This document shows, piece after piece, positions 10,765 through 21,945 of a stretch of 64,000 nt of DNA. The notes beneath the pieces are model-generated. The model saw nothing but the letters and a program-made list of their open reading frames with translations. It had not been told where the DNA came from and ran no database searches. This DNA is from Magnolia sinica. Taxonomy: Eukaryota > Streptophyta > Magnoliopsida > Magnoliales > Magnoliaceae. Made by a program: the position numbers and the translations under genes. The stretch lies in the NCBI RefSeq assembly GCF_029962835.1, contig NC_080588.1, positions 45,305,001 to 45,369,000 of the forward strand, written 5' to 3'. Every line of letters begins with the position of its first letter. The stretch's first letter is position 1.

Positions 10765-11075
10765 TTTAGCGGCGCCTTTTTGTGAAAAAGTATTCAAAAA
10801 CAGTGCTGTCACCGGCACTTCGTTACAATTTTGCGGCGCTTTTGATGCTTATACCGGCGCTTCTGTCAGAAATACTGACAGCACCAAAGCGTCGGCCAAT
10901 GTAGAACGAGCGCCGTAAGGGGTATGCAATTAGCGGCGCTCAGACAAGCGCCACTAAAAGTACTAGCGCCGGTATAACTTTTACCGACACAAGCGCCAGG
11001 AAAATAAAACGCCGGAGCTTTTATAGATTTTAGCGGCGCTTAAAAGCACCGGTAATGTTCCTTCTTCTTGTAGTG
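10765..11075. mobile_element. Terminus of a CACTA (En/Spm) transposon
   Basis: The segment ends TTCTTCTTGTAGTG at 11075, whose reverse complement CACTACAAGAAGAAGGAAC is a typical CACTA terminal inverted repeat. The ~310 bp inward carries many copies in both orientations of a GCGGCGCT / AGCGCCGC motif (for example around 10772, 10840, 10933 and 11033) and ACCGGCGC / GCGCCGGT variants: the subterminal repeats that bind transposase in this superfamily. The three bases after the end are AAT, the possible target duplication. No opposite CACTACAAG end was found in the window, so this is one end only. Confidence 0.8.
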
Positions 11076-11771
11076 AATTTTTGGCATAACGCCCATCCAA
11101 GCTAGAGCCTACCTGATGTACGGTTCAGATCTCACACATACTTGCCATGTAGTCAAAAGTTGAGTGATCTCTAGCAACATAAAGTGGAATTCAAACGTAA
11201 CTAACACTGTATAGCTTAAGAGAAAAACTTGGATACTCCGGCAGATGGTGATCGATGATAAGCGGGCACTTAGAAATTTCATACTCGAAGTATGAGTAAT
11301 TCAAATTAAAATGTCTAAACTATGGGTTTCAGTTTAGATATATTATGAACCCAAAAGTACTTTTATTTGGTAACCCGACTAGCAGCTCGGTGGACATTTA
11401 TTGGACGGTTAGTAATAAAAATATCCAAAGGTCTTATTTCAACAGACAAGTGTCCATAAATCATATTTAGGATTATTTCTGGGCGTGTCACGTAGCTACA
11501 GTGAGTTTCACAATTTATTCAGTTCAAGTTTAGTTATTGTAAGTCAGGTATACAATTCCAAAGCACCAGCGTATCAAGCCTCGTACAAGCCTCTTCCCAC
11601 ATCTCTCTCATTCTTTATCAAGAAATGTATAGGTCTGGTATCTACCCCCCTCAGGCTCTCTCCTTTTTTATGGCCATTCAATCTCTACCTACCATTAGCT
11701 CATCATCTGTCAAGCATGTGTTTTGTTTCAAAATAGTAGAGGTATAGCACAAAATGAAAAATTCAGAGACA
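11076..11771. other. Non-coding
   Basis: No recognisable gene or repeat structure beyond ordinary AT-rich plant intergenic DNA. Confidence 0.4.
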
Positions 11772-11839
11772 AATAATAATAATAATAATAATAATTAATA
11801 ATAATAATAATTAATAATAATAATAAAATAATAATAATA
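11772..11839. repeat. (AAT)n microsatellite, interrupted
   Basis: AAT/ATA triplet run with three small interruptions. Confidence 0.9.
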
Positions 11840-13083
11840 GGGAGAGCTGAGGCTCTACAAGGATCAAATCCTCGATGCACTGGGTCTGAACATCTCTAAT
11901 CTTGAGATACAACAATTCACCCCTATGATGGACGGCATGTAGTTCACACATGATCAAAACCACTTGAAGCTCTACTTGGCTCCCATGAGAGAAGTAGAAA
12001 AGAACAAAAGAAGAAGAATATTAAAAATGTTATTGTTGTTGTATATTTGAAATGATAAGACAAAAATCCTTTTAAAGAGAATATCAAGTAGATAACTCTA
12101 CACACATAGCGCACCCATGGTAGTCACTAATACATTAACGTAGGTGTGGCGGCATATGGTGGCTTTCGGTGTATATGTGGCAGTATTATGCACATATGAT
12201 GTCATCTAATAGATAGAACAAAAAGATGCATAAGTGAAGCATGGATGAACGTGATGAGGTCAGAGCTTCTCTGGACTCGTCACATAGACTTCTCAAATCT
12301 ACGAGAAAAAAGCAAAAAAATAGAAATAGCATTCATGAAAATTCGTAAATTAATTGAATGATAAATAAACAAGTCTACACCCATTTAAATAAGGATACCA
12401 AGACTAGGAAGAAGTTTAAGAATTAAATTATAACTAAAACTCCCTACAATTCGTAACTTACTATAAATAGTAAATTTATTTTTTGTAGCATCTTATGTGG
12501 CTTAACCACGTATTCTCCTAATTTTTCTACACACTTTTCATGTTGGACACAACTCACAACTCTTACAGCCCAACGGATGAAGAGTTATAATCAAACTAAA
12601 ATTTACTAAAAATAGTAAAAACGGAAATAAACATTGAATTCGATTGTGGATATGATGAAATCTCACAAATTTGGTGTGGGTAACCTAGCTGTGCGGGGTT
12701 GGTTGGCTAAAGTAGCCCGTCCTACCTCAAAATCATATATGGTACGTCGAGTAACTTATTCCGGTTTGCGAGATATGCCTGTTTTAAGGTTCTGACGGTC
12801 TTGATGACTTTTGCTTTTGATTGGGCCTTCTCTGATCCATCTTAGACATGAAAGTGTCCGCGACCCGCTCTACATCAATAAGACAAAGGCATCACACCAC
12901 CACACCGCACCGCACTGCACTGCGCAATGACAGTGCCACCGCATGTGAAGATGTTCTGAAGACATTCTCTAGTTTTCCAACGCATATTAATGGAAGATAA
13001 ACTTAATATAAAGGCTTTTCCATCCCTCTTTCATTCTACTGCGGGATAAAACTACTTGTGCAAGGCCCGCAACATTGGTTGAC

Positions 13084-13087
<4 letters not shown>
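11840..13087. other. Non-coding; contains a fragment related to the LARD leader
   Basis: The stretch 12510-12620 (…CCTAATTTTTCTACACACTT then CATGTTGGACACAACTC … GGATGAAGAGTTATA) resembles the reverse complement of 21500-21610, which lies just inside the primer site of the LARD. It is probably a diverged piece of a related Gypsy element in plus orientation. The rest is unassigned. Confidence 0.4.

Positions 13088-13155
<68 letters not shown>
13088..13155. repeat. (TA)n microsatellite, left of MITE
   Basis: Uninterrupted TA run ending exactly where the MITE terminal repeat begins. Confidence 0.95.
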
Positions 13156-13157
<2 letters not shown>

Positions 13158-13699
13158 AAAAGGTACTATGCGCTTGACCTCACAAGTTCGTCCCATGAGG
13201 TCGAGCTGTGTGGGCCCCACCGTGATGCGTTTCGAACAACTACCCCATTTGTTAGATGCACCATTCCATCATGGGCCTAGGTCTCAAAAATCAACTCAAT
13301 CTGTGACTTGTGTGGGCCACAACACATACAAAAGTGGGGAGGGGCCGTGCACCATTAAAACATTCATAATCATTTTTTGGGCCCACTGAGATGTGGTTTG
13401 CAAATCCAGCCCGTCCATTATGTGTTTCCCACTTGTATGAGGGTTCAGACCAAGTTTAGCAGCATTCAAAACTCAGGTGGGCCCCACCAAGTGCTTTTAT
13501 ATGTTTTAACGGTGTCTTCACATGATTTTAAATGGTATGGCCAACCTGAGTTCCGTATACGGCTGATTTTTGGGATATCCCATAATTTAGAGTGGACCCA
13601 TCAAATGCATGGTGTTGATGGTCGACACGCATCACGGTGGGGCCCACACAGCTCGACCTCACGGTAGCTTATCGTGAGGTCGAGCGCATAGTACCTTTT

Positions 13700-13701
<2 letters not shown>
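13156..13701. mobile_element. 546-bp MITE with long terminal inverted repeats, inside (TA)n
   Basis: Left end GGAAAAGGTACTATGCGCT and right end GCGCATAGTACCTTTTCC are reverse complements. The match continues about 85 bp inward through GACCTCA, GAGGTCGAGCTGTGTGGGCC and CCCACCGTGATGCG. Each arm also contains a small hairpin (GACCTCA … TGAGGTC). Both outer sides are TA microsatellites, as described for Micron-type MITEs of rice. The interior 13380-13640 is clearly related to 4520-4790 in the family A solo LTR (CCATTATGTGT, AAATTTCAGGT / AAAACTCAGGT, GAGTTCCGTATA, GCTGATTTTTGG). No coding capacity. Confidence 0.8.

Positions 13702-13737
<36 letters not shown>
13702..13737. repeat. (TA)n microsatellite, right of MITE
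   Basis: TA run starting directly after the MITE end. Confidence 0.95.
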
Positions 13738-13739
<2 letters not shown>

Positions 13740-14573
13740 GATACGATGATCATGGCAGTGCACTCAATGGGAGAGAGCAATTCACCTGTTCCTTCAAGAG
13801 TTATTGCCACATCGGTCCCACCAACGTCCAGACAGCTTAGACAAAGACCACCTCCATGTACTTCTCACTATAACCATCTAAGCGATCAAATGTTTGTATC
13901 GATAGAGCGTCAACAGGCCAGGTGTGCCCAATAGGTACCCAAACCACCCGACGTGGATCACGTATATGTGTGGTTTACGTTTGCAATATTTATATTATCG
14001 ACTGATAATATCAGTATCATGCCTTGGTGATACCACATGGATGGTTAGTTTCTAGAATTTTTTTTTTATTGGTTGAAATATCGCGATATTTCAAGGGTCG
14101 CATCGACATTGTGTGATATATCACATATTCTCTCCTTTGTGAATATATAATAGTTGGTATCGATATTATCATTGAAAATTGTGTAACGCAGCTGGAAATT
14201 GAGAATGAGTCCGAAATTTTGGAAAAACCTTCCAGATCGATTTATCTTGATTCTTCTCCACCTCTAGAACAATTTCCTATGGATTTCGATATTTCAAAGA
14301 AAAACATATCAGTTGAGCCGGAATCAATATCTTAGCTTGTTTTTGGGCTGTTTTTTTAATCTGATTAGTACTTTTATTTTTTTTATAATTCTTTTTTATG
14401 TTGTGAATCAAGTTAAATCAATGTGAAATTATTATAAATTTATGATTGTTTGTTAGGGTGTTAATGGGTCAAGCTTGAGCTGGAATATTAGGCCCAAGGC
14501 CTAGGGTCCGGCTTAGATTTTGATCCTAATTTTAAACTGGACCAGGCTTGGACTGAGGTGTCTAAAAACCCAT
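13738..14573. other. Non-coding
   Basis: Includes small palindromes such as ATATCGCGATAT near 14085. No gene seen. Confidence 0.4.
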
Positions 14574-14600
14574 CAGCCCAGCCCAGCCCAGCCCAGCCCA
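14574..14600. repeat. (CAGCC)n short tandem repeat
   Basis: Five CAGCC units in a row, in a region of GGGCCC-rich dispersed repeat. Confidence 0.8.
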
Positions 14601-15188
14601 CTAAGGGTTAAGAACGTAATTTCAAATTTAAAAGGGCAGAGCAGAGGAGAGAAAGAAATCAGAAGAACACTTATTTCACAACTAAAAAACAGGTTCCAAG
14701 CTTGAGTGGGCTCCACCATGCTGTTTATATGAAATCTACCCTGACCAATAGGTGTATAACCCCACGTTACATCCAAGGACCAAAAATAAGCCCATTAGTG
14801 TTTCAGGTGACCAGGACAACGCTTATCCTCCGAAATGTTTCCCTCCATTCGACCCATCGGAATTATGGATGGACCTGATTTTGGAGTTTAAGGCATAGGT
14901 TTTAGTTTTGTATCTGATGGTTGGAGTGGATTTTATATAATCATCACGGTGGATATTGTAAATATCAGGGGTGGACATCTCTCTCCCAACTGTTTCCCTT
15001 GGTGTGGCTTACCTTAAACATAGTCCTGATTTTTAGGCCATTGACATAAGATAGGATAACACATCTAATGGTCAGAGTGGACCTTTGATAGACATCATGG
15101 TGGGCCCCCTAAAAAATAAAGGGTGGGTGTTGTACAAGAGTTAATCCCCACACGTCACGTTGACAACGGGGTGTCTCGACACGGAGCA
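14601..15188. other. Non-coding, degraded repeat
   Basis: Contains GTGGGCTCCACC and CATCATGGTGGGCC motifs of the same compositional type as family A LTRs and the nearby foldback element. No gene seen. Confidence 0.4.
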
Positions 15189-15614
15189 GATTAGGTGAGA
15201 CCCCATCCTCACCCAAGATGGTGTGGCCATTACCATGAGGCCCACCTTGATGTATGTATTTTATATCTAGGCTATCATCCATTTTTCGCATTATCCAAAA
15301 AATGAAGCAGATCCAATTTTCAAATGGACCGTACTATAGGAAATAGTCCTACCATTAAAAACTTCATAGGGCGCACCTTAATGTTTTTGCAATGTTTATT
15401 TGCCATCCAAAACTTTCATGGCCTAGTAATGGTCAATCACCATTGTTTTCTATGGTATGGTCCACCTGATAATTGGACCTGCTTCACTTTTGGGATAATG
15501 CCCTAAAATGATCTATAAAAAGGATGGACGTCTTAGATATAAGATGCATACATCAAGGTGGACTCAAAGATAAGGGCCACACCACCATGAGTGAGTTCGG
15601 GATCTCACCTAATC
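15189..15614. mobile_element. Foldback element / long-TIR MITE, ~426 bp
   Basis: The left half (GATTAGGTGAGACCCCATCC … CCACCTTGATGTATG … GAAGCAGATCCAATTTTC … GGACCGTACTATAGGAAA) is the imperfect reverse complement of the right half. The right half reads back as GATTAGGTGAGATCCCGAAC … CCACCTTGATGTATGC … GAAGCAGGTCCAATTATC … GGACCATACCATAGAAAA. Arms are about 190-200 bp around a short loop. No coding capacity. Arm sequence is related to modules in family A LTRs. Confidence 0.75.
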
Positions 15615-15741
15615 AACTCCCATCTTGAGGAAGTAATTTCATATAATTTCAGGAAAATTGGCCCCAGCCTAGGTAGGTTCCACCTTAGTGTTAAGGTGAA
15701 ATCCACCCCGACCATTAGGTGTGTCACACTATGTTAAACCT

Positions 15742-16099
15742 TGTGGATGTTGGATCGTGGGTGAGGGACTCCACTCACTTTCCATGAGGTGCCTTTCTCG
15801 AGGACTTTTGGGGTTAAGAGGGTTTTATGTTTGACCAGAGTCGCCATTAACCATTTATTTCAATTTTACAGTTCGTTAGACCCTGTAGAAGCGCTTACGA
15901 TTGAGAAATCGAAGATCCTTAGCCCTACGAGGACTTTTGTGTTTGCATTCTGAAAATTTTAAGGGACCATGGTTATAAAGAGGGAAGGTGTTAGGCACCC
16001 ACTGTGTCTATACGAGTGTACGGTCTTTACTTCATAAGATTTAACTAATTTCTTAGGAATACAATTAATTCTCACACACAAAAGATGTAATATAATGTA
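15742..16099 (-). mobile_element. Tat/Ogre-like Gypsy LTR, left (3') copy, interrupted
   Basis: Starts TGTGGATGTTGGATCGTGGG and runs through GGGGTTAAGAGGGTTTTATG, AGAAGCGCTTACGATTGAGA and GGAAGGTGTTAGGCACCC, the last a string common in Tat/Ogre LTR regions. About 200 bp match the copy starting at 26890. No primer site adjoins this copy, consistent with a 3' LTR of a minus-strand element. It is cut at 16099 by the LARD insertion. Confidence 0.55.
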
Positions 16100-18347
16100 T
16101 GTAACGCCTTGGATTTTGGGGGGCCGAGTAGGAACTCGGCTCCCAAATTTTCAGGTGCCACGTATGCCCTAATGGGCTCCAGATTTCAATGCAATTGGGT
16201 TTATTTATAAGCAATGACGGGTTTAGCAAAACATAAGCATGAGAATATCATAGAATATAAATACGGGCCACTAAACAGGTAAGATATCCAAAATACAGTA
16301 CCAAGAAATTTCTACCTGGAATTAGACCTATCCAGATAAATATCCCACAATGACTAGGGCCTGGCTCATGTCCCGGACCATCCAAACATAAACAAGAAGA
16401 AACCGTCGAAGTATGGGAGTGCGTCCTCTCATCGTCGTTGTCGGCACCGGCATCGTTCAGCGCGTCCCGCTCTAGGGTACCTGCATCTATATCGGATTTT
16501 AGTTGGTGTTTTAAAACACCGTCCCAAAGTGGGAGTGAGTAGCTAAGTCAGTAATACCATTAGAAATAGGCCACACAAATTATCATACATAGAGTACATT
16601 TAATGAACAACAAACAACATATAACCTTAGATACTGTTGTTAATGCAAATGCATGGTTATAATATGATGCATGCTCCTCACCACCAACACTCCCTTAAGC
16701 GACGACATCTCACGTTTGCAATAACCAAAACTTCCTCCATTACGACCTCGACTACATAATCGCCACAATAATAATGCAATGTTATGAAATATATTAGCTT
16801 GGTTGGTTAATTAAGTTCATTCATCTAATAGGTTGGGGAAACCAGAATACCCTCAGTAGAGTTATTGCCCTAACCTGATCGCGCGGCTCAGGGGTCGTGG
16901 TCATGTGACTCTCACGACCCTTCGCCCTATATGGGGTCGTCAATCCCGAAAAGGAGTATAATCACAGATGAAAACAATTTAGACTTAAATGTCCTACTCG
17001 CGGTAAATGTGGGGAGGTCGTCACCCCAGCACAGGCCGATAGCATGGGCACAGTGTCCCATACCACCATTCCTGGCTCACGAGTCTGAGTGCTCACTGGA
17101 CATTACAAAGAGGCTTGTCATTCCAGTGTAGGCCAACAACGCGGGCATAGTGTCCCATACCACCATCCCCGGTTCACGAATCTTGTGGGCCGTAAATTGC
17201 AATTAATAGCGGGTGTAAAGGCCTCAAGGTACTTTGAGTTTATACAAGCGTGATCAAACTTGGTTAACATACATGGATGACCGACCTAAGAGTCAATATG
17301 TCCTCACAAGTTAAACTATAAACTAAACGGCCTGAGATAATTTACAGCTTAACTAGTCAGGGCAGATTTAAGATTGATCCAACGATGGGATTCCCAAATA
17401 ATTTCGGTTATCGCCCAATCCATGAGAGGACAAGTTCACCGATGGATAATATAAATTCAACAAATTAAGGAATAATTTCACAAATGACAACAAAATCCAG
17501 CATTTTAAGTATATGGATAACAACACACCAATCTTCACCAAACTACGAGAATCATGTTCAACATATTCCAACAATTGTAACAAGATGGATAGTAATATGC
17601 AAAGCTTCACCCAAATTTAGAGATTATACATATCAGAATCCAACTTATACATCACATGGGCAGTCATATAACAATACACTGAAGTTTATCTTCCATAGAT
17701 CAACATGAAGCACACAGTTCAGCCATACACTGAATTTTAAGGTAAGTAACTTAACCAATCAACCAATTACAACATTTCATGCCTCCACCCAAGTATAATT
17801 AATCATATAATTAGGAAATCAATTGCTAATTACTAAATTACAGCAATCCATGTTATCATTTTAAGCATAGTTAACACCAAATCAAGGAATCAACAATCAA
17901 GTAGTAGCAATTTGGGGAAATTTAAATATTTGCATCCTACATGAGCATGCAAATACACAAGTCACATATTTGGGGTATTAAGGCCAAACCCTTTCCCATA
18001 ATTTTAACAATTCCTAACCTAATTTCCTATTTATGCAATTCAAATGAAAATTCAGCCACATGCACTAACAATCACCAAATCACATTCATTAAACTAACGC
18101 TAGGCGAGATAATCGACCACCTAAAGGTAATAGGGTCCGCAAACTCGATGTGTTGGGCGTTGCAAGAAAATGGCGGTAGGATGCATGCATGTGGCTGATC
18201 ATTAGGAAAAAATGGGCTGACGTCCGATTCTTACCTTAGATTGGGCGTAGCTCGGTTCTACGGTGGTAGGATCAAAATTTTCGAAGTTGCAAGGGCGATG
18301 GGTGCAGGGAGTTGCGATCTTCAAGCACCAATGTGCAATCCTTCACC

Positions 18348-18383
<36 letters not shown>

Positions 18384-19471
18384 AATTTCAGCTGCTGAAA
18401 CTCAACAAATGAGGGAGAGAGGGCTTATAAATACCTAGAAATTATGTCTATTGACCCCAGGTTTCAAGAAATGCCTCCAATGGCCCTGTGGGACCCAAAT
18501 CTTGCTGTTGGGGCTACCCTGATGGGCCCTTAGCCCATCTAATTCATGGAATAGGTGCCGCATGTTCTAATGAAAGGCTGGGTAAAGTTTGACAGCAAAC
18601 AGATGCAGAGTTTTGCCGAAATGGCCCGGTTTGTAATCAATGGTAACTGATCCTTGATCAATAGTCAGATTTTGCAGACGAGTGCAGAGAAATATCTTCA
18701 ACATATGGTGTAATTTTAGGTGGAATCTGACGGCTGAAATGTCCTAATTTATTGTCCTAAGTGACGGGGCTATTTATTTTAAAATTCAAATTTTAGACCT
18801 GTGCTAGGGCAAGTTGCACTTTACAAGTGCTGACTTGATAGCATAAATCGTCTATTTTTGGGCGTCATCTGAGTCTATCATCTGTGATGGACCACAAGCC
18901 CAGTGGGATGGACATTACTCTATAATTTCAGAACTAGTGGCCCACTAACAAGTGGTCTAGAGCTTGTTTGGGTAATCGTGGCATTTCTGGAATAAATTAA
19001 GTTGGCGGATTTCTTGAGCGCAATTATTGAGGTATGGATTAACTAAGTTCACATTATGGCCTATTCGAAATTAGTGAAAGTGGAGATTTGGTCTACTCTA
19101 AACCATCGGTTTTAGGCTAAAAGAGTAACTGGGTTGATTTAGTCCATTAGTCAAGATCTGGGCCTTATCTGACTCGGCTTCGGGTAGATCTTTTTATTTA
19201 GTTACAATTGTCTTGATTAATCAGTGGTAGGTCAGTTAGATTTGGGCCCTATGTGAACATGTCATGGGGATAAACTTGATGTTTAAGTGATCGGTTGGGT
19301 TTATTAGTTTTTTGTGGTTGATCAATCTTATTTGTACGGTTTTTTATCAGAACTAGCCGCATGTAAGCTTACCTCGAGCACCAATGGTCCATGAGTGGTG
19401 ACGTGGCTAGTTATTAAAAAAAAAATAAGATTTTTTAACAAATCTCAAACAGCAAATATTCGGGTGTTACA
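16100..19471 (-). repeat. LARD 3' LTR, 3372 bp
   Basis: Begins TGTAACGCCTTGGATTTTGG and ends CGGGTGTTACA on the plus strand. It aligns end to end with 21946-25371. It contains a CT microsatellite (18352-18380) and the conserved TTGGGCGTAGCTCGGTTCTA block near 18241. Several substitutions and small indels separate it from the other LTR, so the insertion is old. Confidence 0.8.
18352..18380. repeat. (CT)n microsatellite
   Basis: CT run in the 3' LTR; the matching place in the 5' LTR (24265-24290) has a shorter run. Confidence 0.9.
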
Positions 19472-19490
19472 ATCTACCCCCCTTAAAAAT
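19472..19490 (-). promoter_or_regulatory. Polypurine tract of the LARD
   Basis: Minus strand reads ATTTTTAAGGGGGGTAGAT directly before the LTR start TGTAACACCC. It is the plus-strand DNA priming site for reverse transcription. Confidence 0.75.
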
Positions 19491-20484
19491 AATTTCGTCC
19501 TCGAAATTGCCTAATGTAATTTGGTAAAAGTATCCTAATTCTGTACGCCTAAGTTTTGTTGGTTTCACGTTCATGTGCATGGTATGGCGCATATCATCTA
19601 TGCTAGTCTGGCTCATTTTAGTCTACCCCCCTTAAAACTTTTTCACCTTAATAGTTTACTACAATTTATTTATTTATCTATTTATTTTTAAATATTTGAT
19701 TCATGATGACGATTCTCCTCTATCTAGAGTAAAAATATATGTTTTCAATGTTCGACCAACACGGAGAAACGGTTGCAGTGGCTTGAACCCGATATATTGA
19801 TCATCTACCTGACCAGGGTAGAAGGCTCATTGCATCCCTTCCTAGTCTTGATAGATCCCGGTCTTCTGATCAATCAAAGCAGTGAGTCCATTGGTAGTCG
19901 CCCAGGATTGAGAATTGGGCCAAGCCATGAATGCTTCGCAGGTATATAGCTCCGTAATTTCGTAGTCCGATCAATTTAAACGTTTAGGGAATGCCCATCA
20001 TTGAAAAGTTTAAATCTCCTATTTATAAGGTTGTCCTTTGGGTCTTGGTTAAGAGAGTTCTCATTTTGATTTATGTCCAAGGTAGGGGTTAATAAATCTC
20101 TCAATATGCCTATAGTCAAAAATCATCCTAAAAAGGTTTCTAATGGCATAAAATTTTATATGTATATTACCATTTCGATCTTATGGCCAGTAGGTTATGA
20201 GCAAACTATACTTCGGTTTCATAAATTTTAATAAGGAAGAAATAATCAAAAGTTCTAAGGTATTCTGGAGGTTTAGAGTGCTAATAATGCTAATAAAGAC
20301 GCAGAAACGGAAAGATGAAGAGTATCGTCTTCTCGATGTTGTTTGAACCTTGAGTGCATAAGAGAATAAGAACACTCAAAACATGTTTCACCATAGTCCG
20401 CCTCTAATATGAGCTTCCAGAGTATTAAACTATGAAACTCAATTCTACTCATGGGTCCTAACTTAATTGCACAAAACTAATTTA

Positions 20485-20555
<71 letters not shown>

Positions 20556-21930
20556 CAAATTTAATCACAAGATGATTCCTAATATGATTATAAATAATTC
20601 CTAAATAGACACCAAATACTAAACTTTAATATGAAAAGATATGACTAGTCTATTAGCAACTCGAAGTTGTAGAAATTTTTAATTTCGACCCTTCTATTAT
20701 TTATAACATATTTGTCACCTTTAGTTACGACATCATTTTTTTAATATAATTTTTATAGAAATTTGTCATTAAGCTTACTTTTATTTCACAAAATTTTGTT
20801 TCATTTCAAGTTCCATAAAAATTCTAAAAATTCCGCAAGTACCAGTTGTCTAAAACCAACGATTTTCTATATGATTCCATAATGTCTCTATTCTTGTAAC
20901 ATTTTCTATATTTTTAGTTAGTCAAATATTTTTTTTAAAAAACAATTTATGCTGGTTTATCATTAGTTTAAATTCATCCCACAAAATTTCATTTCATTTG
21001 GAGTTGTAAATAAATTATTAAAATTCTAGAAATAACAACTGCCTGAAACTGATGATTTTTGGATAGTTATCAAATCATCATAAATTCAACTATATTATAA
21101 TTTTATTTATTTTTCTATGAAACTAGACTTTTCAAGCTTCAATTTGGCTTTTGAATCACCCCAATCGGAGTTATATTGAGGAAGATATAACTTTTTGAAG
21201 TTGGTTTTACAAGATAGAAAATCACAGAAAATCCAGCAACCTAAGGTAGTTGGCGGTGCGCCGCCGTCTTCTGGTGCCAACGGCGGTATGCCACCAATTT
21301 GGCGGTGCCGCTGCGGCCCTCTGGAGGTCCTGATGGTGGTTCTGCCACTTGATATTTGAAATTAGTGTATCTCTCAATCCAAAATGAGTAACTCGACGTG
21401 CCATATATGAATTTGGAGTAGGAGAAGCTACTCTATCCAAATAACCTAGTTATTTTGCAAGATTCCATCAGGTTAATGGTCTAAAATCTATTTGATTTTT
21501 ATTTTCACTATTTACAGTAAATTTTAGTTTACTTATAGCTCTTCATCCCCTGGGCTTTAGGAGTTATGTTCAACATGAAAAGTATTAGAAAAATTAGAAG
21601 AATAAAGTGGTGGAAGGTGAGATTTTTGGAAGGAGATGGTTTAGAAGGGGGAATTAAGACTTAGGGATTGAGTTTTGAGAGCTTGGGAAGAAAATGTGGT
21701 GATGATTTGAGAGTGAAGAGGGTAGGAAAGAATAGAAATGGGGTAGAAATAAAGTACAAATGGTCTAAGTCCCTTCTATACCTGAACCCTAGGCTAAGAC
21801 TATAGTGTTCAGATTAGCTAGATGACTCAGTCCTAGAGTCCTTTAACGTCGCTAAGTTCGATCGCTCCCTCCTAAGTCGATAAGACGTTATGATAGACCC
21901 ATTGTCCAATGCCCAGCTTAACCCGAACCA
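19491..21930 (-). other. Internal region of the LARD, non-coding
   Basis: 2.4 kb, AT-rich, without gag-pol motifs. Holds a second TCTACCCCCCTTAAAA block near 19622, an AT microsatellite (20488-20551) and a GC-rich patch (21238-21352). The patch repeats GGCGGTGCGCCGCC, GGCGGTATGCCACC and GGCGGTGCCGCTGC about every 40 bp. The last ~450 bp, next to the primer site, would be the 5' leader of the RNA. Confidence 0.6.
20488..20551. repeat. (AT)n microsatellite
   Basis: Pure AT run of about 32 units in the LARD interior. Confidence 0.95.
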
Positions 21931-21943
21931 TGCTCTGATACCA
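21931..21943 (-). promoter_or_regulatory. Primer binding site of the LARD
   Basis: Minus strand TGGTATCAGAGCA, two bases after the LTR end. It is complementary to the 3' end of initiator methionine tRNA, the commonest primer for plant LTR elements. Confidence 0.85.
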
Positions 21944-21945
21944 TC

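Noticed and set aside
14080..14110. Small ATATCGCGATAT palindrome
   Set aside because: A single short palindrome in AT-rich DNA, with no partner array or element boundary.
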